Counted from the stretch's first letter, positions 1 to 7,865 are shown. The stretch: 64,000 nt of DNA from an uncultured bacterium (GCA_949295325.1 CASFKG010000002.1:1-64000); one strand, 5' to 3'. Numbers and translations are program-made. Notes: generated from the sequence alone by a model not told the origin.

Positions 1-146
1 CGCTGCCGTCTGACAAAGAGATGATTATGAAGTGACCGCCACAGGCGAATGGGTAAAAAACATTACAAAAATTGGGATGTCAAGAAAAAATACTTGACCA
101 CTGTTTCTTTAATATAATCTTCGTTGGCTGACGGTCAATAGAGGAA
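1..146. other. Window edge, probable decayed sequence
   Basis: AT-rich stretch before the first readable gene. One frame gives a short coding-like tail ending at a TGA near 105, but it is interrupted by an earlier TGA at about 11, so it looks like the decayed end of a gene that lies outside the window. No complete gene or convincing promoter is visible; a TATAAT at about 114 has only a weak partner at -35. Confidence 0.3.
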
Positions 147-441
147 TTGAATGACGAAGAAACAGCTGAGGAAAACAGATATCTAGCCTCTAATAGACAC
201 CATTTTAAAGACATTGAGTTTTCTTGCGGCCTTAATGGCCATTCGTATCGCTCGACCACAAGAGAAGATGGCACTTTGAAGATAATCGATTTTACCACCG
301 GGGAAGAAGTGCCAAATAATGCCAAGCCTTTCAAAAAGGAAATTCTTAGCCAGGCAATCGAAGACATCACTCACAAAAAAAGAAGACGGAAAGACTTATC
401 AGTTGATGCACCGATTAGAGAAAATATTGCTTAAAAAATAG
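147..441 (+). pseudogene. Frameshifted copy of the small AT-island protein
   Basis: Family of unknown function. From residue 2 it aligns with the intact 129-aa protein at 32584-32973: both share EETAEENR, N-RHHFK-IEF, a G-x-TL-I-D-T stretch and GEEVPNNA. The first ~35 residues are missing here because an in-frame TGA lies at 129-131, leaving only a TTG start at 147. Near 366-375 the frame breaks. The original frame stops at 434, whereas the next frame reads on as TKKEDGKTYQLMHRLEKILL, to a TAG at 441, matching the intact copy's TKNEEEGTLYQLIHRLEKFL. The two copies are too diverged at DNA level to be a recent duplication. Both sit next to 20-nt repeat arrays, which suggests the gene travels with that element. 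Confidence 0.7.
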
Positions 442-454
442 AAAAGGGTATCCC

Positions 455-526
455 ATGAAATGGGAATATAAATATATATACATTGATTCAAAGTTATCAG
501 ATAAGAAAACGGCAAATCAGATATAG
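455..526 (+). other. Possible truncated 23-codon reading frame
   Basis: An ATG at 455 follows AAAAGGGT at a plausible ribosome-site distance and opens a 23-codon frame rich in Y, I and K that looks like the natural start of a longer protein. It stops just before the repeat array at 546, so insertion of that element may have cut off the rest. Could equally be chance in AT-rich DNA. Confidence 0.25.
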
Positions 527-545
527 GGTTTAAAGTATCCAACTC

Positions 546-605
546 ATAGGGGGTGGCAAAAGTAATACTGGGGTTTCAAAATTCAATAGGGGGTCGCGCA
601 ACCGC
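546..605 (+). repeat. Array of three 20-nt repeats (IS21-like end)
   Basis: Three consecutive 20-nt units begin ATAGGGGGT, TACTGGGGT and ATAGGGGGT (starts 546, 566, 586). This register and the T-A-x-x-G-G-G-G-T core match the arrays at 1531-1570 and 34931-34990. Multiple short repeats at element ends are a known trait of IS21-family insertion sequences; no IstA or IstB gene is present nearby, so the assignment to IS21 is inference. Confidence 0.5.
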
Positions 606-641
606 ATCAAAATAAGTAATCAATTTCATATTAAAAGCAAT

Positions 642-679
642 GGTTTGATACGCTAGAAATAGCTAATCAAACCTTTTTT
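642..679 (+). terminator. Strong intrinsic terminator
   Basis: GGTTTGAT at 642-649 pairs with ATCAAACC at 666-673; inside, GCTA and TAGC close a GAAA tetraloop. Six T residues follow. The stem lies just after the first repeat array and would end transcription coming from the left. Confidence 0.8.
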
Positions 680-987
680 GTATCAAAATTAGGAAAATTT
701 ACCAGTAATTTACATAAATTGAGCATAACTGACTAAACATCCCATCATATACCAATAAAGTTTTAGCTTCTGATTTTCCACGAATCAAAATAGAGGAGTA
801 GCCACTTTAATAATTGAGGAACTGGGGAGAATATCTAATTGTCAAATAACTGTGGATGCTTCTATTACTGCTTTGCCTTTTTATGAATCGAGGTTATAAG
901 GTAATAAAAAAGCAGACAGTTTATAGAAGTGGAGCTCTCTAACTAATTATAAAATGAGAGATTAAAATAATTTTTATTTTGTAATTC
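680..987. other. Non-coding AT-rich spacer
   Basis: No intact gene. One frame at about 788-900 stays open for some 36 codons (motif LIIEELGRISNC) without a start codon and may be a gene fossil. CTCTC and GAGAG near 937-961 could form a small hairpin. Nothing else is supported. Confidence 0.4.
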
Positions 988-1016
988 TTGCGTATGTATT
1001 TAAATATCAATACAAT
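988..1016 (+). promoter_or_regulatory. Sigma-A-type promoter
   Basis: TTGCGT at 988-993 and TACAAT at 1011-1016 are separated by exactly 17 nt. A start site near 1023 would give a short leader carrying the ribosome site of the gene at 1040. Confidence 0.65.
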
Positions 1017-1039
1017 TATTATAAAGTTAGGGATTGAAT

Positions 1040-1306
1040 ATGGCATATATCTTAAGTGATGATTCAGTTAAATTAATAAAAGAAATTCAAAAAGATGATA
1101 AAAACCATTTTAAGATTACTAATAAAAATGAATTATTAGAGTTTGCTATGGGTGTCAGTTTTGTTATGATGTTTCAAGGATTAAAGGGAAAAAATAAATT
1201 ATCTCCTGAAGATGAAACTAAATTAGGGAAACTTACAGCTTTAATGGATGAATTAAAAGAACATCAAGATGATATTGATTACGAAGATTTAAATAGGCGC
1301 CTATAA
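1040..1306 (+). CDS. Small AT-island protein, function unknown
   Basis: An 88-aa acidic, helical protein that I do not recognise. It has a hydrophobic central stretch (ELLEFAMGVSFVMMFQGL) followed by a lysine-rich turn and a strongly acidic C-terminus (KEHQDDIDYEDL). A TTG at 1034 is in frame, but TTAGGGA at 1027-1033 sits 6 nt before the ATG at 1040, which is the better start. It has its own promoter at 988 and its own terminator at 1325, so it is a free-standing cassette between two repeat arrays. Codons are strongly A/T-ending, unlike the chromosomal genes from 1.9 kb onward, which points to acquisition by transfer. Confidence 0.6.
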   Translation: MAYILSDDSVKLIKEIQKDDKNHFKITNKNELLEFAMGVSFVMMFQGLKGKNKLSPEDETKLGKLTALMDELKEHQDDIDYEDLNRRL

Positions 1307-1324
1307 GATTAAAATAATGAATTT

Positions 1325-1347
1325 GAGACCGTTAAGGTCTCTTTTTT
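1325..1347 (+). terminator. Intrinsic terminator of the 1040 gene
   Basis: GAGACC and GGTCTC form a perfect six-pair stem around GTTAA, followed directly by six T residues, 18 nt after the stop codon. Confidence 0.85.
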
Positions 1348-1356
1348 ATTTTTGAG

Positions 1357-1532
1357 ATGAAAGGATTTTTCAAAAAGGGATTTATTCCTAAAGGCAAGGA
1401 TGAAGTTAAGAAAGTAGAAGAAGAGCCTGAGACTATATCTAATAGCTTAGTCTCTGTCCTAGAGATGAGTTGGATAGCTATGCTCCTTTAAGTGAACAAG
1501 TATTCGGCAAAACTTACTTTGCTAAAGATTGA
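1357..1532 (+). pseudogene. Short frameshifted gene remnant
   Basis: An ATG at 1357 opens a coding-like frame (MKGFFKKGFIPKG, then acidic KKVEEEPE) that ends at a TAA after 44 codons. From about 1475 a neighbouring frame continues in the same style (RDELDSYAPLSEQVFGKTYF) to a TGA at 1530-1532. The simplest reading is one protein of about 58 residues broken by a single-base change near 1460-1475. Family not recognised. The stop lies at the edge of the following repeat array. Confidence 0.45.
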
Positions 1533-1570
1533 CAGGGGTTGCATATCGTAAATAGGGGTCGCAAGTGCAT
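1531..1570 (+). repeat. Second 20-nt repeat array, same orientation
   Basis: Two units, GACAGGGGTTGC and AATAGGGGTCGC, begin 20 nt apart. The second shares AATAGGGG-TCGC and GCATCA with the array at 546-605, in the same orientation. Two same-facing ends 975 bp apart suggest the footprints of two separate insertions rather than one element. Confidence 0.5.
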
Positions 1571-1604
1571 CACAATAGGTTTGTTTTACCATGTCGCCAT
1601 TAAT

Positions 1605-1638
1605 AGTCTGCTACCCATAAGTGCATGCAGACTTTTTT
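1605..1638 (+). terminator. Probable intrinsic terminator
   Basis: AGTCTGC at 1605-1611 pairs with GCAGACT at 1627-1633 around a 15-nt loop and runs into six T residues. It closes the AT-rich island; from here to 1859 no gene is visible. Confidence 0.6.
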
Positions 1639-1859
1639 ATTTACCGAAAATGGGATAACTAAAGGTTTGGTTTTGCCTAATTAAGCAACCCTTTTATCGG
1701 TCAATATCCCTTTCAAGCGGGACGTATACCAATAGCTCGCTAAAGAAGGTTGCGTAAAAATCCGCCGAAACCGGAAACTTGTAAAATTCGTGCGATTTGC
1801 GGTTTTTCCTATCTTATGTGTAAGCGTGCCCCGAGCGCGGACGCCGGAAACTCTCGGCC

Positions 1860-2522
1860 CTAGGAGCTTCTTCCGGACCTCGCCTCTTTTAGGAATTCGT
1901 TGAAAAGGGGGCTGAATTCCTTGTTTGATGCAGCGATTATTGGTAAGAAGATTCCGGCGAACTCTTTCTCAAAGGTATCGATATTCCCTATTTGTCCATT
2001 GCCGGTAAGGCTTTTGGACATCGTCTTCATTTTTGAGACGGCATCGAGGAAGGGCTCGTCTTTCTCCAAGGAATGGTGGATTAGGAAATTCATGTAGCCG
2101 AAGCATTTCCGAATGTCCTCTTCGATTGCCGCACACGCCCGGTCGCTTCGATAGGAAGGGACGCTGTCTCTTTCGGGTTCTTTTCCGGTTCCGGTCCTAT
2201 ATGAATTGGCGAAAGTCTTGTAAGCCTTCTGAAAAGCCGAAAATTTGCTGTTCATGAGCATAGCAACCATTCGTAGATTGATCGCCCGGCTAAGGCGTTG
2301 CTCTATTTCGGCCATCCTTTTGAACGAGGGATCAAGTTTCTCCGGATGCTTTTCTTCTAAGTCCTTTATATAGGCGTTGATTATATCGTTCAATGTTTCC
2401 CTGGTTCCCGTGATTCGCTCCATCGCTTCGACGAAGTGCTGAGGATGCGTGACCACGAATTGCCCGTTTATGGTCGCCAGTTTGGAATGCGGTCCGTAGA
2501 CAAAGTCGTAGAAGTCCTTCAT
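1860..2522 (-). CDS. Helical protein of unknown function
   Basis: A 220-aa protein with no family I recognise. It is predicted to be almost all helix, soluble and without a signal peptide. Residues about 20-70 are a charged helical region (EAMERITGTRETLNDIINAY), and the C-terminal half has several aromatic and Lys/Glu-rich helices. Its start lies 15 nt after the stop of the frameshifted gene at 2538-2784, so the two probably form one transcript read leftward, away from the esterase operon. Base composition is that of the core genome. Function cannot be inferred from sequence or context. Confidence 0.55.
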   Translation of the reverse strand: MKDFYDFVYGPHSKLATINGQFVVTHPQHFVEAMERITGTRETLNDIINAYIKDLEEKHPEKLDPSFKRMAEIEQRLSRAINLRMVAMLMNSKFSAFQKAYKTFANSYRTGTGKEPERDSVPSYRSDRACAAIEEDIRKCFGYMNFLIHHSLEKDEPFLDAVSKMKTMSKSLTGNGQIGNIDTFEKEFAGIFLPIIAASNKEFSPLFNEFLKEARSGRSS

Positions 2523-2537
2523 CCCGTCTATGACCCT

Positions 2538-2784
2538 TTATCCCAGTGCCTTGGTTTCCTGCCCTTTTTCGTCCTTGGCCGTTCCCAGTCCCTTGCCCGC
2601 CGCAAACGCGTAGAAGGGACTTCCCTCCGAAGTGAGTCTTTCACGAGATTGCTCCTTGTTCGAAAAGTTCGGACTTATGCCATTGTCCGTTGCTTTTGCT
2701 AACAAAATATTCAAGGCTGTCGCGAACGGCGATGGCGAGTTGGATTAGGCTGAACGAGAATAGTTCTTCTCCGGTTATGTTCAT
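2538..2784 (-). pseudogene. Small upstream gene split by a frameshift
   Basis: ATG at 2784 is preceded by AAAAGGAACGC, a good ribosome site. The first frame encodes MNITGEELFSFSLIQLAIAV and on to a TGA at 2641. From about 2650 the next frame keeps the genome's codon style (EQSRERLTSEGSPFYAFAAG) and stops at TAA 2538-2540. Joined, they would give a protein of about 82 aa just upstream of the 220-aa gene. Either the gene is broken by a one-base change near GAACAAGGAGC, or the shift is an assembly error. Family unknown. Confidence 0.5.
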
Positions 2785-2961
2785 AAGCGTTCCTTTTCTT
2801 CGGGGATGCGTCGATCGTCCGTTTCGCATGGTAACATACGGACCTGCTTTAAATCGATTCCAAATATTTCGCTATCGCCTAGGAAGGACGGCTTCCCACA
2901 ATTGCCAATTGGCTATCGGCCGTCCATCCGTTTAAAATTTTTACGACATAGGAGGCTGCAT

Positions 2962-3771
2962 ATGGCCGTGCTCGAAGCGAATTTCTTCTCATCTTGCCTT
3001 AAGCGCACCGTGACTGCCTTGGTTATTCTCCCAGTCGACAAGTTCTCTTCCTACGACGAAGGCTTGGGACCGGTCAGGCCGTTCAAGACGCTTTATCTTC
3101 TCAATGGATTGCTCGGGGACTACCGCGACTGGCTAGACAACGCGGCAATCCGAAGACTGGCCGAAGACAAAGATTTGGCCGTGGTCATGCCGAGCGGAGA
3201 AAACGCCTACTATATCGATTCGTCTGGATTCGGAAACAAACACGGGGAGTTCGTCGGCAAGGAACTGGTCGAGATGACGCGGAGGATGTTCCATTTGTCG
3301 GCAAAAAGGGAGGACACCTTCATCGCCGGCCTTTCGATGGGCGGGTACGGGGCCTTGCGCAACGGTTTCAAATACCACGATACCTTTGGCTATATCGGAT
3401 CGTTCTCCGGCGCCCTACATCTGTTTGAAACGGAGAGGAAATCCCCATTCGGCGCGAGCGATTTGCTAGTAGATCCCATCAGGGACAAGGACAGCGATAT
3501 CAATCCCCGTTTCTGCGTAAAAGAAATGAAGAAAGCCGTAGGAAAGAGCGAGTATCCGAAAGTATATATGTCATGCGGCCTTAATGACGATCTGCTTCCG
3601 GCAAACGAAATATTTCGCGACTTTCTTTCTCTAGAAGGAATCGATGTTACCTGGCACACCCTTGCCGGCGGCCATGAGTGGGATGTCTGGAAAGAGGAAA
3701 TAAGGAACTTCATCGACTTCTTGCCCCTAGGAAAGGCCAGAGCCGGCTTGAGTTCCGGAAACGTCAAGTAA
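2962..3771 (+). CDS. Esterase of the EstA / S-formylglutathione hydrolase group
   Basis: Alpha/beta hydrolase of 269 aa, expected to cleave short acyl esters in the cytoplasm. Visible are the chain-start strand (TLYLLNGLLGDYRDWL), the nucleophile elbow GLSMGG with its catalytic Ser, an acid in LNDDLLPAN and the catalytic His in GGHEWDVW near the C-terminus. The frame is open from 2806, but AGGAGG at 2950-2955 sets the start at the ATG at 2962, where homology to the family also begins. No signal peptide. The stop codon is immediately followed by the ATG of malic enzyme, so the two are co-translated. Related enzymes act on acetylated sugars or tributyrin; the natural substrate here is unknown. 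Confidence 0.85.
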   Translation: MAVLEANFFSSCLKRTVTALVILPVDKFSSYDEGLGPVRPFKTLYLLNGLLGDYRDWLDNAAIRRLAEDKDLAVVMPSGENAYYIDSSGFGNKHGEFVGKELVEMTRRMFHLSAKREDTFIAGLSMGGYGALRNGFKYHDTFGYIGSFSGALHLFETERKSPFGASDLLVDPIRDKDSDINPRFCVKEMKKAVGKSEYPKVYMSCGLNDDLLPANEIFRDFLSLEGIDVTWHTLAGGHEWDVWKEEIRNFIDFLPLGKARAGLSSGNVK

Positions 3772-4917
3772 ATGGACTATTTCAAGGAATCGCTGGAAAT
3801 ACACAGAAAGTGGAAGGGCAAGATCGAAACCCGCGTAAAGGTCCCCTTGAATAATCAAAAAGAGCTAGGGCTGGCCTATACGCCGGGCGTTGCCTCGAGC
3901 TGCCTTGCCATAAAGGAGGACCCCAGCAAATCCTACGAATTGACCGGCCGCGGGAATCGGGTGGCCGTCGTTACGGACGGATCCGCCGTTTTGGGTTTGG
4001 GGAATATCGGCCCCTATGCCGGCCTGCCGGTCATGGAAGGCAAATGCGCCTTGTTCAAAGAATTCGGCAATGTCGATGCCGCCCCCGTTTGCCTGGCGAC
4101 ACAGGATAGCGTGGAGATCGTTCGGGCAGTCAAGGCCATTGCCCCAGGTTTCGGCGGCATCAACCTGGAAGACATTTCCGCACCACGCTGTTTCGAAATC
4201 GAACGCAGGCTACAGCGCGAACTAGACATTCCCGTTTTCCATGACGACCAGCACGGAACCGCAATAGTGGCTTTGGCTGCCCTGCTTAATGCGCTTAAAG
4301 TCGTCGGAAAGGGAAAAGAGAATGCCCGCCTTGTCATTAACGGTCCCGGTGCTGCCGGAAGTGCCATCGCCCGTTTCGCCATGGAAATCGGGATACGCCA
4401 CATCCTCGTTTGCGGACTCCATGGGATTCTTTCCCCGGACGATGCGTCGCTTGATGCTAATCAACGGGAGTTGGCCTTGCTCACGAATAAGGACTCGGTA
4501 AAGGGCAAGCTTTCCGACGCGCTTCTAGGCGCCGATGCCTTTATTGGCGTCTCCGGGCCGCATTGCGTTACCCCTTCGATGATTTCATCGATGGGCGATA
4601 AGCCGATAGTCTTTCCCCTTGCCAACCCCATTCCGGAGATATCCTTCGACGAAGCGGTCGAGGCCGGGGCATATGTCGTAGGCACCGGATCCTCCGAGCA
4701 TCCAAACCAGGTAAACAATCTCCTCGCTTTCCCCGGATTGTTTCGTGGCGTTCTTGATGCGCGGGCTTTATCGGTAACCACCGAAATGCAGAAAGCGGCT
4801 TGCTTCGCCATCGCTTCGTATTCGGAACCTAGCCGTTGGAATGTCCTTCCTAGTCCCTTGGACAAGAAGGTCCATCTGGCGGTCGCCAAGGCCGTGTACG
4901 AAGCGGCATCTAAATGA
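3772..4917 (+). CDS. NAD(P)-dependent malic enzyme
   Basis: Oxidative decarboxylation of malate to pyruvate and CO2, cytoplasmic. The 381-aa length fits the short bacterial form without the phosphotransacetylase-like tail. Family signatures are clear: YTPGVA near the N-terminus, the VTDGSAVLGLGNIGP segment, the metal/substrate block DDQHGTAIV, the Rossmann motif NGPGAAGSAIA, and PLANPIPE. It starts on the base after the esterase stop with no ribosome site of its own, which indicates coupling. Which cofactor is used cannot be told by eye. A weak hairpin with a T run 170 nt downstream may be its terminator. Confidence 0.93.
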   Translation: MDYFKESLEIHRKWKGKIETRVKVPLNNQKELGLAYTPGVASSCLAIKEDPSKSYELTGRGNRVAVVTDGSAVLGLGNIGPYAGLPVMEGKCALFKEFGNVDAAPVCLATQDSVEIVRAVKAIAPGFGGINLEDISAPRCFEIERRLQRELDIPVFHDDQHGTAIVALAALLNALKVVGKGKENARLVINGPGAAGSAIARFAMEIGIRHILVCGLHGILSPDDASLDANQRELALLTNKDSVKGKLSDALLGADAFIGVSGPHCVTPSMISSMGDKPIVFPLANPIPEISFDEAVEAGAYVVGTGSSEHPNQVNNLLAFPGLFRGVLDARALSVTTEMQKAACFAIASYSEPSRWNVLPSPLDKKVHLAVAKAVYEAASK

Positions 4918-5270
4918 AAGGCCAAACAGGTAACCATTTGCCTATCTTGCTCATCGGTGATGCTGCATATATTTCATTTCGCCGTTTGGACGGCATGAAG
5001 TAGTCCTTTGGCCTATGGAACTTGGCCCGCATGCCGGTTAGTCCCAGAAAACGGCTTTTGGCTTCGATGATTCAGAATTGCTGGCAGTATTTCCTATTTT
5101 AGGATTTACTGGCATTTTTTATTTATCGAGTATTGGGGTTCTCGAAAAATAAGGGCGATATTTGCATAAAAATGTAAGCGGTTTCAGAAAATGCTTGTCA
5201 GTTGGGGATAATAAGACTAACTTAAACTCAATCGTTTGCGTGCCCTTCATGGGGCGGAAAGGAGAAGCAA
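4918..5270. other. Intergenic region upstream of the CBM lipoprotein
   Basis: About 350 bp with no gene. It holds a probable terminator at 5085-5120, and the 5271 gene's AGGAG ribosome site at the right end. AT-rich stretches around 5150-5220 probably contain the promoter of the 5271 gene, but no -35/-10 pair with good spacing stands out. Confidence 0.4.
5085..5120 (+). terminator. Possible intrinsic terminator
   Basis: CAGTA at 5085 and TACTG at 5107 bracket an inner CCT/AGG pair; a run of T residues starts at 5114. The stem has an internal loop, so the call is moderate. Confidence 0.5.
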
Positions 5271-6086
5271 ATGACGAAATTCAAATTGCTCCTAGGCCTA
5301 GCCGTCTTGGCAGGCTTGGGACTGACCTCTTGCGGCGGAACCGAGCCCAATACGAGCAAACAGGAAACCGAGGAAACCACAAGCGAGACCGGCGGAGAAA
5401 CCGATTCTACAATAGAGAACTATACACGTACGTTCGTAATCGACGAGGAAATTCCTGAGGACGTAACCGTTCGTATCGTCGGCTCGTTCAACGGATGGGC
5501 TACCACCTACGGAGACGATAACGTCCTTCTCAAGGGGTCCGACGGCTACACCTTCAACTTCGGTACCAGGGAAATCGGAGAAACCATCACATACAAATTG
5601 GTGCTGACCAACGATGCGACCGAAGCCATGGGGAACTTCTGGGCATACCAAGGATCAACCCCGAACGGCGACAAGGACGGCAACGGTACCATAACGGTTG
5701 CGAGCGCGAGCGACCCCGTCATTGACGAATGGAGTTTTGCCAACATTCCGGAAGTAGGAGCGACCGTGAACGTCAGCGTATCGTTCGACGGATACACATT
5801 GCCTGCCGGCTACGGAGTCGCCATCCATTCCAACCTTACGGATCCCAACTGGGCCACCGTCAGCCTTTCCGACAGCGACGCCAACGGCGTATGGGAAGGA
5901 ACGATCAATTCGACTGCCGGCGCCCACGAACTCGTCCTTAAATTGAGTCCAGTGGCCGGCGATATCCAAGGAGGGGACATTTGGGTCAACTCCGCCGGCG
6001 GAAACCTTTCCGTCAACCTCGTCGAAGGAATCAATACCCTTAACCTAGTCGTCGGGGCCGGACCGGTCCTTGGCCTCGCGGCCTAA
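5271..6086 (+). CDS. Starch-binding-type (CBM/E-set) lipoprotein
   Basis: A 271-aa surface lipoprotein. Residues 1-20 are a lipoprotein signal ending in the lipobox LTSC, followed by a Ser/Thr/Glu-rich linker to about residue 45. Two beta-sandwich units follow. The first carries VRIVGSFNGW, the hallmark of CBM48/CBM20-like and AMPK-type glycan-binding folds; the second (about residues 160-271) has a similar strand pattern with SNLTDPNW and GVWEGTI. No catalytic domain is present, so it probably holds alpha-glucans at the cell surface for enzymes such as the GH13 lipoprotein at 42344. The AGGAG ribosome site lies 7 nt before the ATG. A strong terminator follows. Confidence 0.8.
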   Translation: MTKFKLLLGLAVLAGLGLTSCGGTEPNTSKQETEETTSETGGETDSTIENYTRTFVIDEEIPEDVTVRIVGSFNGWATTYGDDNVLLKGSDGYTFNFGTREIGETITYKLVLTNDATEAMGNFWAYQGSTPNGDKDGNGTITVASASDPVIDEWSFANIPEVGATVNVSVSFDGYTLPAGYGVAIHSNLTDPNWATVSLSDSDANGVWEGTINSTAGAHELVLKLSPVAGDIQGGDIWVNSAGGNLSVNLVEGINTLNLVVGAGPVLGLAA

Positions 6087-6112
6087 TAAAAAAGGGGATT
6101 AAACCCCTTATG

Positions 6113-6135
6113 AGCCCGGTTTTCCGGGCTTTTTT
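6113..6135 (+). terminator. Intrinsic terminator of the CBM lipoprotein gene
   Basis: AGCCCGG pairs with CCGGGCT around a TTTT loop, followed by T residues. A second small hairpin (AGGGG/CCCCT) precedes it at about 6093-6108. Confidence 0.9.
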
Positions 6136-6385
6136 AACCCTTGAGTCCCCTTGATTGGCGGTCCATGTCTTCGACGACTATATCGAATATCTCACCTAAG
6201 GATGCACAGTATTCCAAGACCTTCCATGGCTCGTTCGTGTGGTAGTGGATCTTGATAAGGCTTTCGTCCCCTACCGCCAATAAGCAATCACCATCGAAGT
6301 TCTTTTCAAAATAATCGCTAATGGCCGCTTCGCTCAGGTTCTTTCCTTCTATCAGCAGTTGGGTGTCGTAACGGTATTGAAGCAT
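6134..6385 (-). CDS. Stand-alone FakA/YloV C-terminal-like domain
   Basis: An 83-aa protein resembling the last part of FakA/YloV (fatty-acid kinase ATPase subunit, Dak1_2-type region): GDSL-like VGDESLIKIHYHTNEPWKVL, then GEIFDIVVEDMDRQ, where the family has KVHVHT-P-VL and G-I--I-IENM--Q. The DAK kinase domain is absent. An in-frame ATG at 6391 abuts GGAGGA with no spacing, whereas the ATG at 6385 sits 6 nt away, so 6385 is chosen. It is a single gene, tail-to-tail with the CBM lipoprotein. It may be an orphaned domain with its own partner elsewhere or a remnant of a larger gene. No catalytic role can be assigned. Confidence 0.6.
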   Translation of the reverse strand: MLQYRYDTQLLIEGKNLSEAAISDYFEKNFDGDCLLAVGDESLIKIHYHTNEPWKVLEYCASLGEIFDIVVEDMDRQSRGLKG

Positions 6386-6485
6386 TTTCATTCCTCCCAG
6401 TGCAAATTATTGCCTCCTCAATACATTTGGCAACCGCAATTGGTTGGACTTCCTAAATCCTCATTCCGGGGGCATACTTTCAAAT

Positions 6486-7865
6486 ATGCCTACGCTAGCG
6501 GCCTATTTCTTGCCCCATCCACCCCTTGCGGTACCCGAAATCGGAGAAGGAAAGGAAACGAAGCTTTCCTTGATTAGGGAGGGCTATCGTAAAGTTGCCC
6601 GCGAAATAGCTTCCCTAGCCCCGGACACGATCATCATTTCCTCCCCGCACGCGGAATCCTACAGCGACTTCATCCAGTTTAGCGAAGGGGAAGTCGGAAT
6701 CGGTTCCTTCGGGGATTTCGGGCATAAGGAAATAAATTTCCGGTTCCTCTACGATAGGGAACTAACCGCCGCAATTGCCGAAATTGCCTCGGCCGACCGC
6801 TTTCCGGCCGGCAGCGAAGGCGGTGAGGACATGTCGCTCGACCACGGAACACTGGTCCCACTCTATTTCATAAACCAAAGCTATACCTCCTACAAGGTCG
6901 TGCGTCTTGGCCTAAGCGGTCTATCCTACATGGAACATTACAAAATGGGGACCATCATAAAAGAAGCGGTAGAAAGACTGGGAAGGAAGGCCGTTTTCAT
7001 CGCTTCCGGTGACCTTAGCCACACCTTAGGCCAAAATGGCCCGTTTGGCTATAGCGGTGAAGGAGAGGAGTACGACAGATTGTCCGTCGATGCCCTAAGG
7101 GAAGGCAATTTCCGGGCTATGCTCGACATGGATCCCCAATTCGTCAGGAAGGCAAATGTATGCGGGCACCGCTGCTTCTGCATCGGAATGGGCGTTCTCG
7201 ATTCGAAGGATTTCGACACGACATATTACGGTTACGAAAAGCCTTACGGCATCGGTTATGCGATGCTTTCCTATAAGGTCAAGCCGGAAGGGGAACGCCC
7301 ATCCTTGCTCAATGCCTATCTGGACGAACAAAGGGAACTTGCAAGAAGACGTCGGGAAAACGCCGATCCTTACGCAAAACTTTGCTACGAAGCCATAAAG
7401 GCATACCTATTGGAAGACAAGGTAATCCCTGTCCCGGAAGGTTTCCCGTCTTCCGGCAAGAAAAGAGGTTCCTGCTTCGTCACCGTAAAGAAATGCGGAA
7501 ACATGAACGGTTGCCTCGGTACCATCCAGCCCACCAAGAAAAATCTCGGGGAGGAGATAATCGCAAACGCGATCGAAGCCTCGACCGACGACCCTAGGTT
7601 CCTAAGCTTGAACGAATCAGACTTGGACTATCTTACTTTCGAAGTCGATGTGGTCAGCCGCTTGGAACCTTGCAAGTTCGCCGACCTCGATCCGGAACGT
7701 TACGGGATAGTCGTCACGAACGGTCCCCGCCGCGGAGTGCTTCTTCCCGGACTAAGCGAGATAACGGATCCCAAGGCCCAGCTTGACATCGCTTTGAAAA
7801 AGGCGGGCATCGCAAGGGAGGAACGTTATTCCCTGCAGCGTTTCGAGATAACTAAGCACGTTTAG
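6486..7865 (+). CDS. Memo-AMMECR1 fusion (AmmeMemoRadiSam system)
   Basis: A 460-aa two-domain protein. Residues 1-270 form a Memo/LigB extradiol dioxygenase-like fold: it begins PTLAAYFLPHPPLAVPEIG and later has SPHAESYSD, DHGTLVPL and ASGDLSH, which supply the family's conserved metal-site histidines. Residues about 285-460 form an AMMECR1 domain with GSCFVTVKK, GCLGTIQP and the closing PGLSEITDP. In many bacteria these two proteins are encoded with a radical SAM enzyme as the AmmeMemoRadiSam set of unknown substrate; no radical SAM gene is in this window. Homology sets the start at 6486; there is no ribosome site, but CATACT lies 7 nt before the ATG, so the mRNA may be leaderless. The end overlaps the convergent GNAT by 4 nt. 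Confidence 0.85.
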   Translation: MPTLAAYFLPHPPLAVPEIGEGKETKLSLIREGYRKVAREIASLAPDTIIISSPHAESYSDFIQFSEGEVGIGSFGDFGHKEINFRFLYDRELTAAIAEIASADRFPAGSEGGEDMSLDHGTLVPLYFINQSYTSYKVVRLGLSGLSYMEHYKMGTIIKEAVERLGRKAVFIASGDLSHTLGQNGPFGYSGEGEEYDRLSVDALREGNFRAMLDMDPQFVRKANVCGHRCFCIGMGVLDSKDFDTTYYGYEKPYGIGYAMLSYKVKPEGERPSLLNAYLDEQRELARRRRENADPYAKLCYEAIKAYLLEDKVIPVPEGFPSSGKKRGSCFVTVKKCGNMNGCLGTIQPTKKNLGEEIIANAIEASTDDPRFLSLNESDLDYLTFEVDVVSRLEPCKFADLDPERYGIVVTNGPRRGVLLPGLSEITDPKAQLDIALKKAGIAREERYSLQRFEITKHV

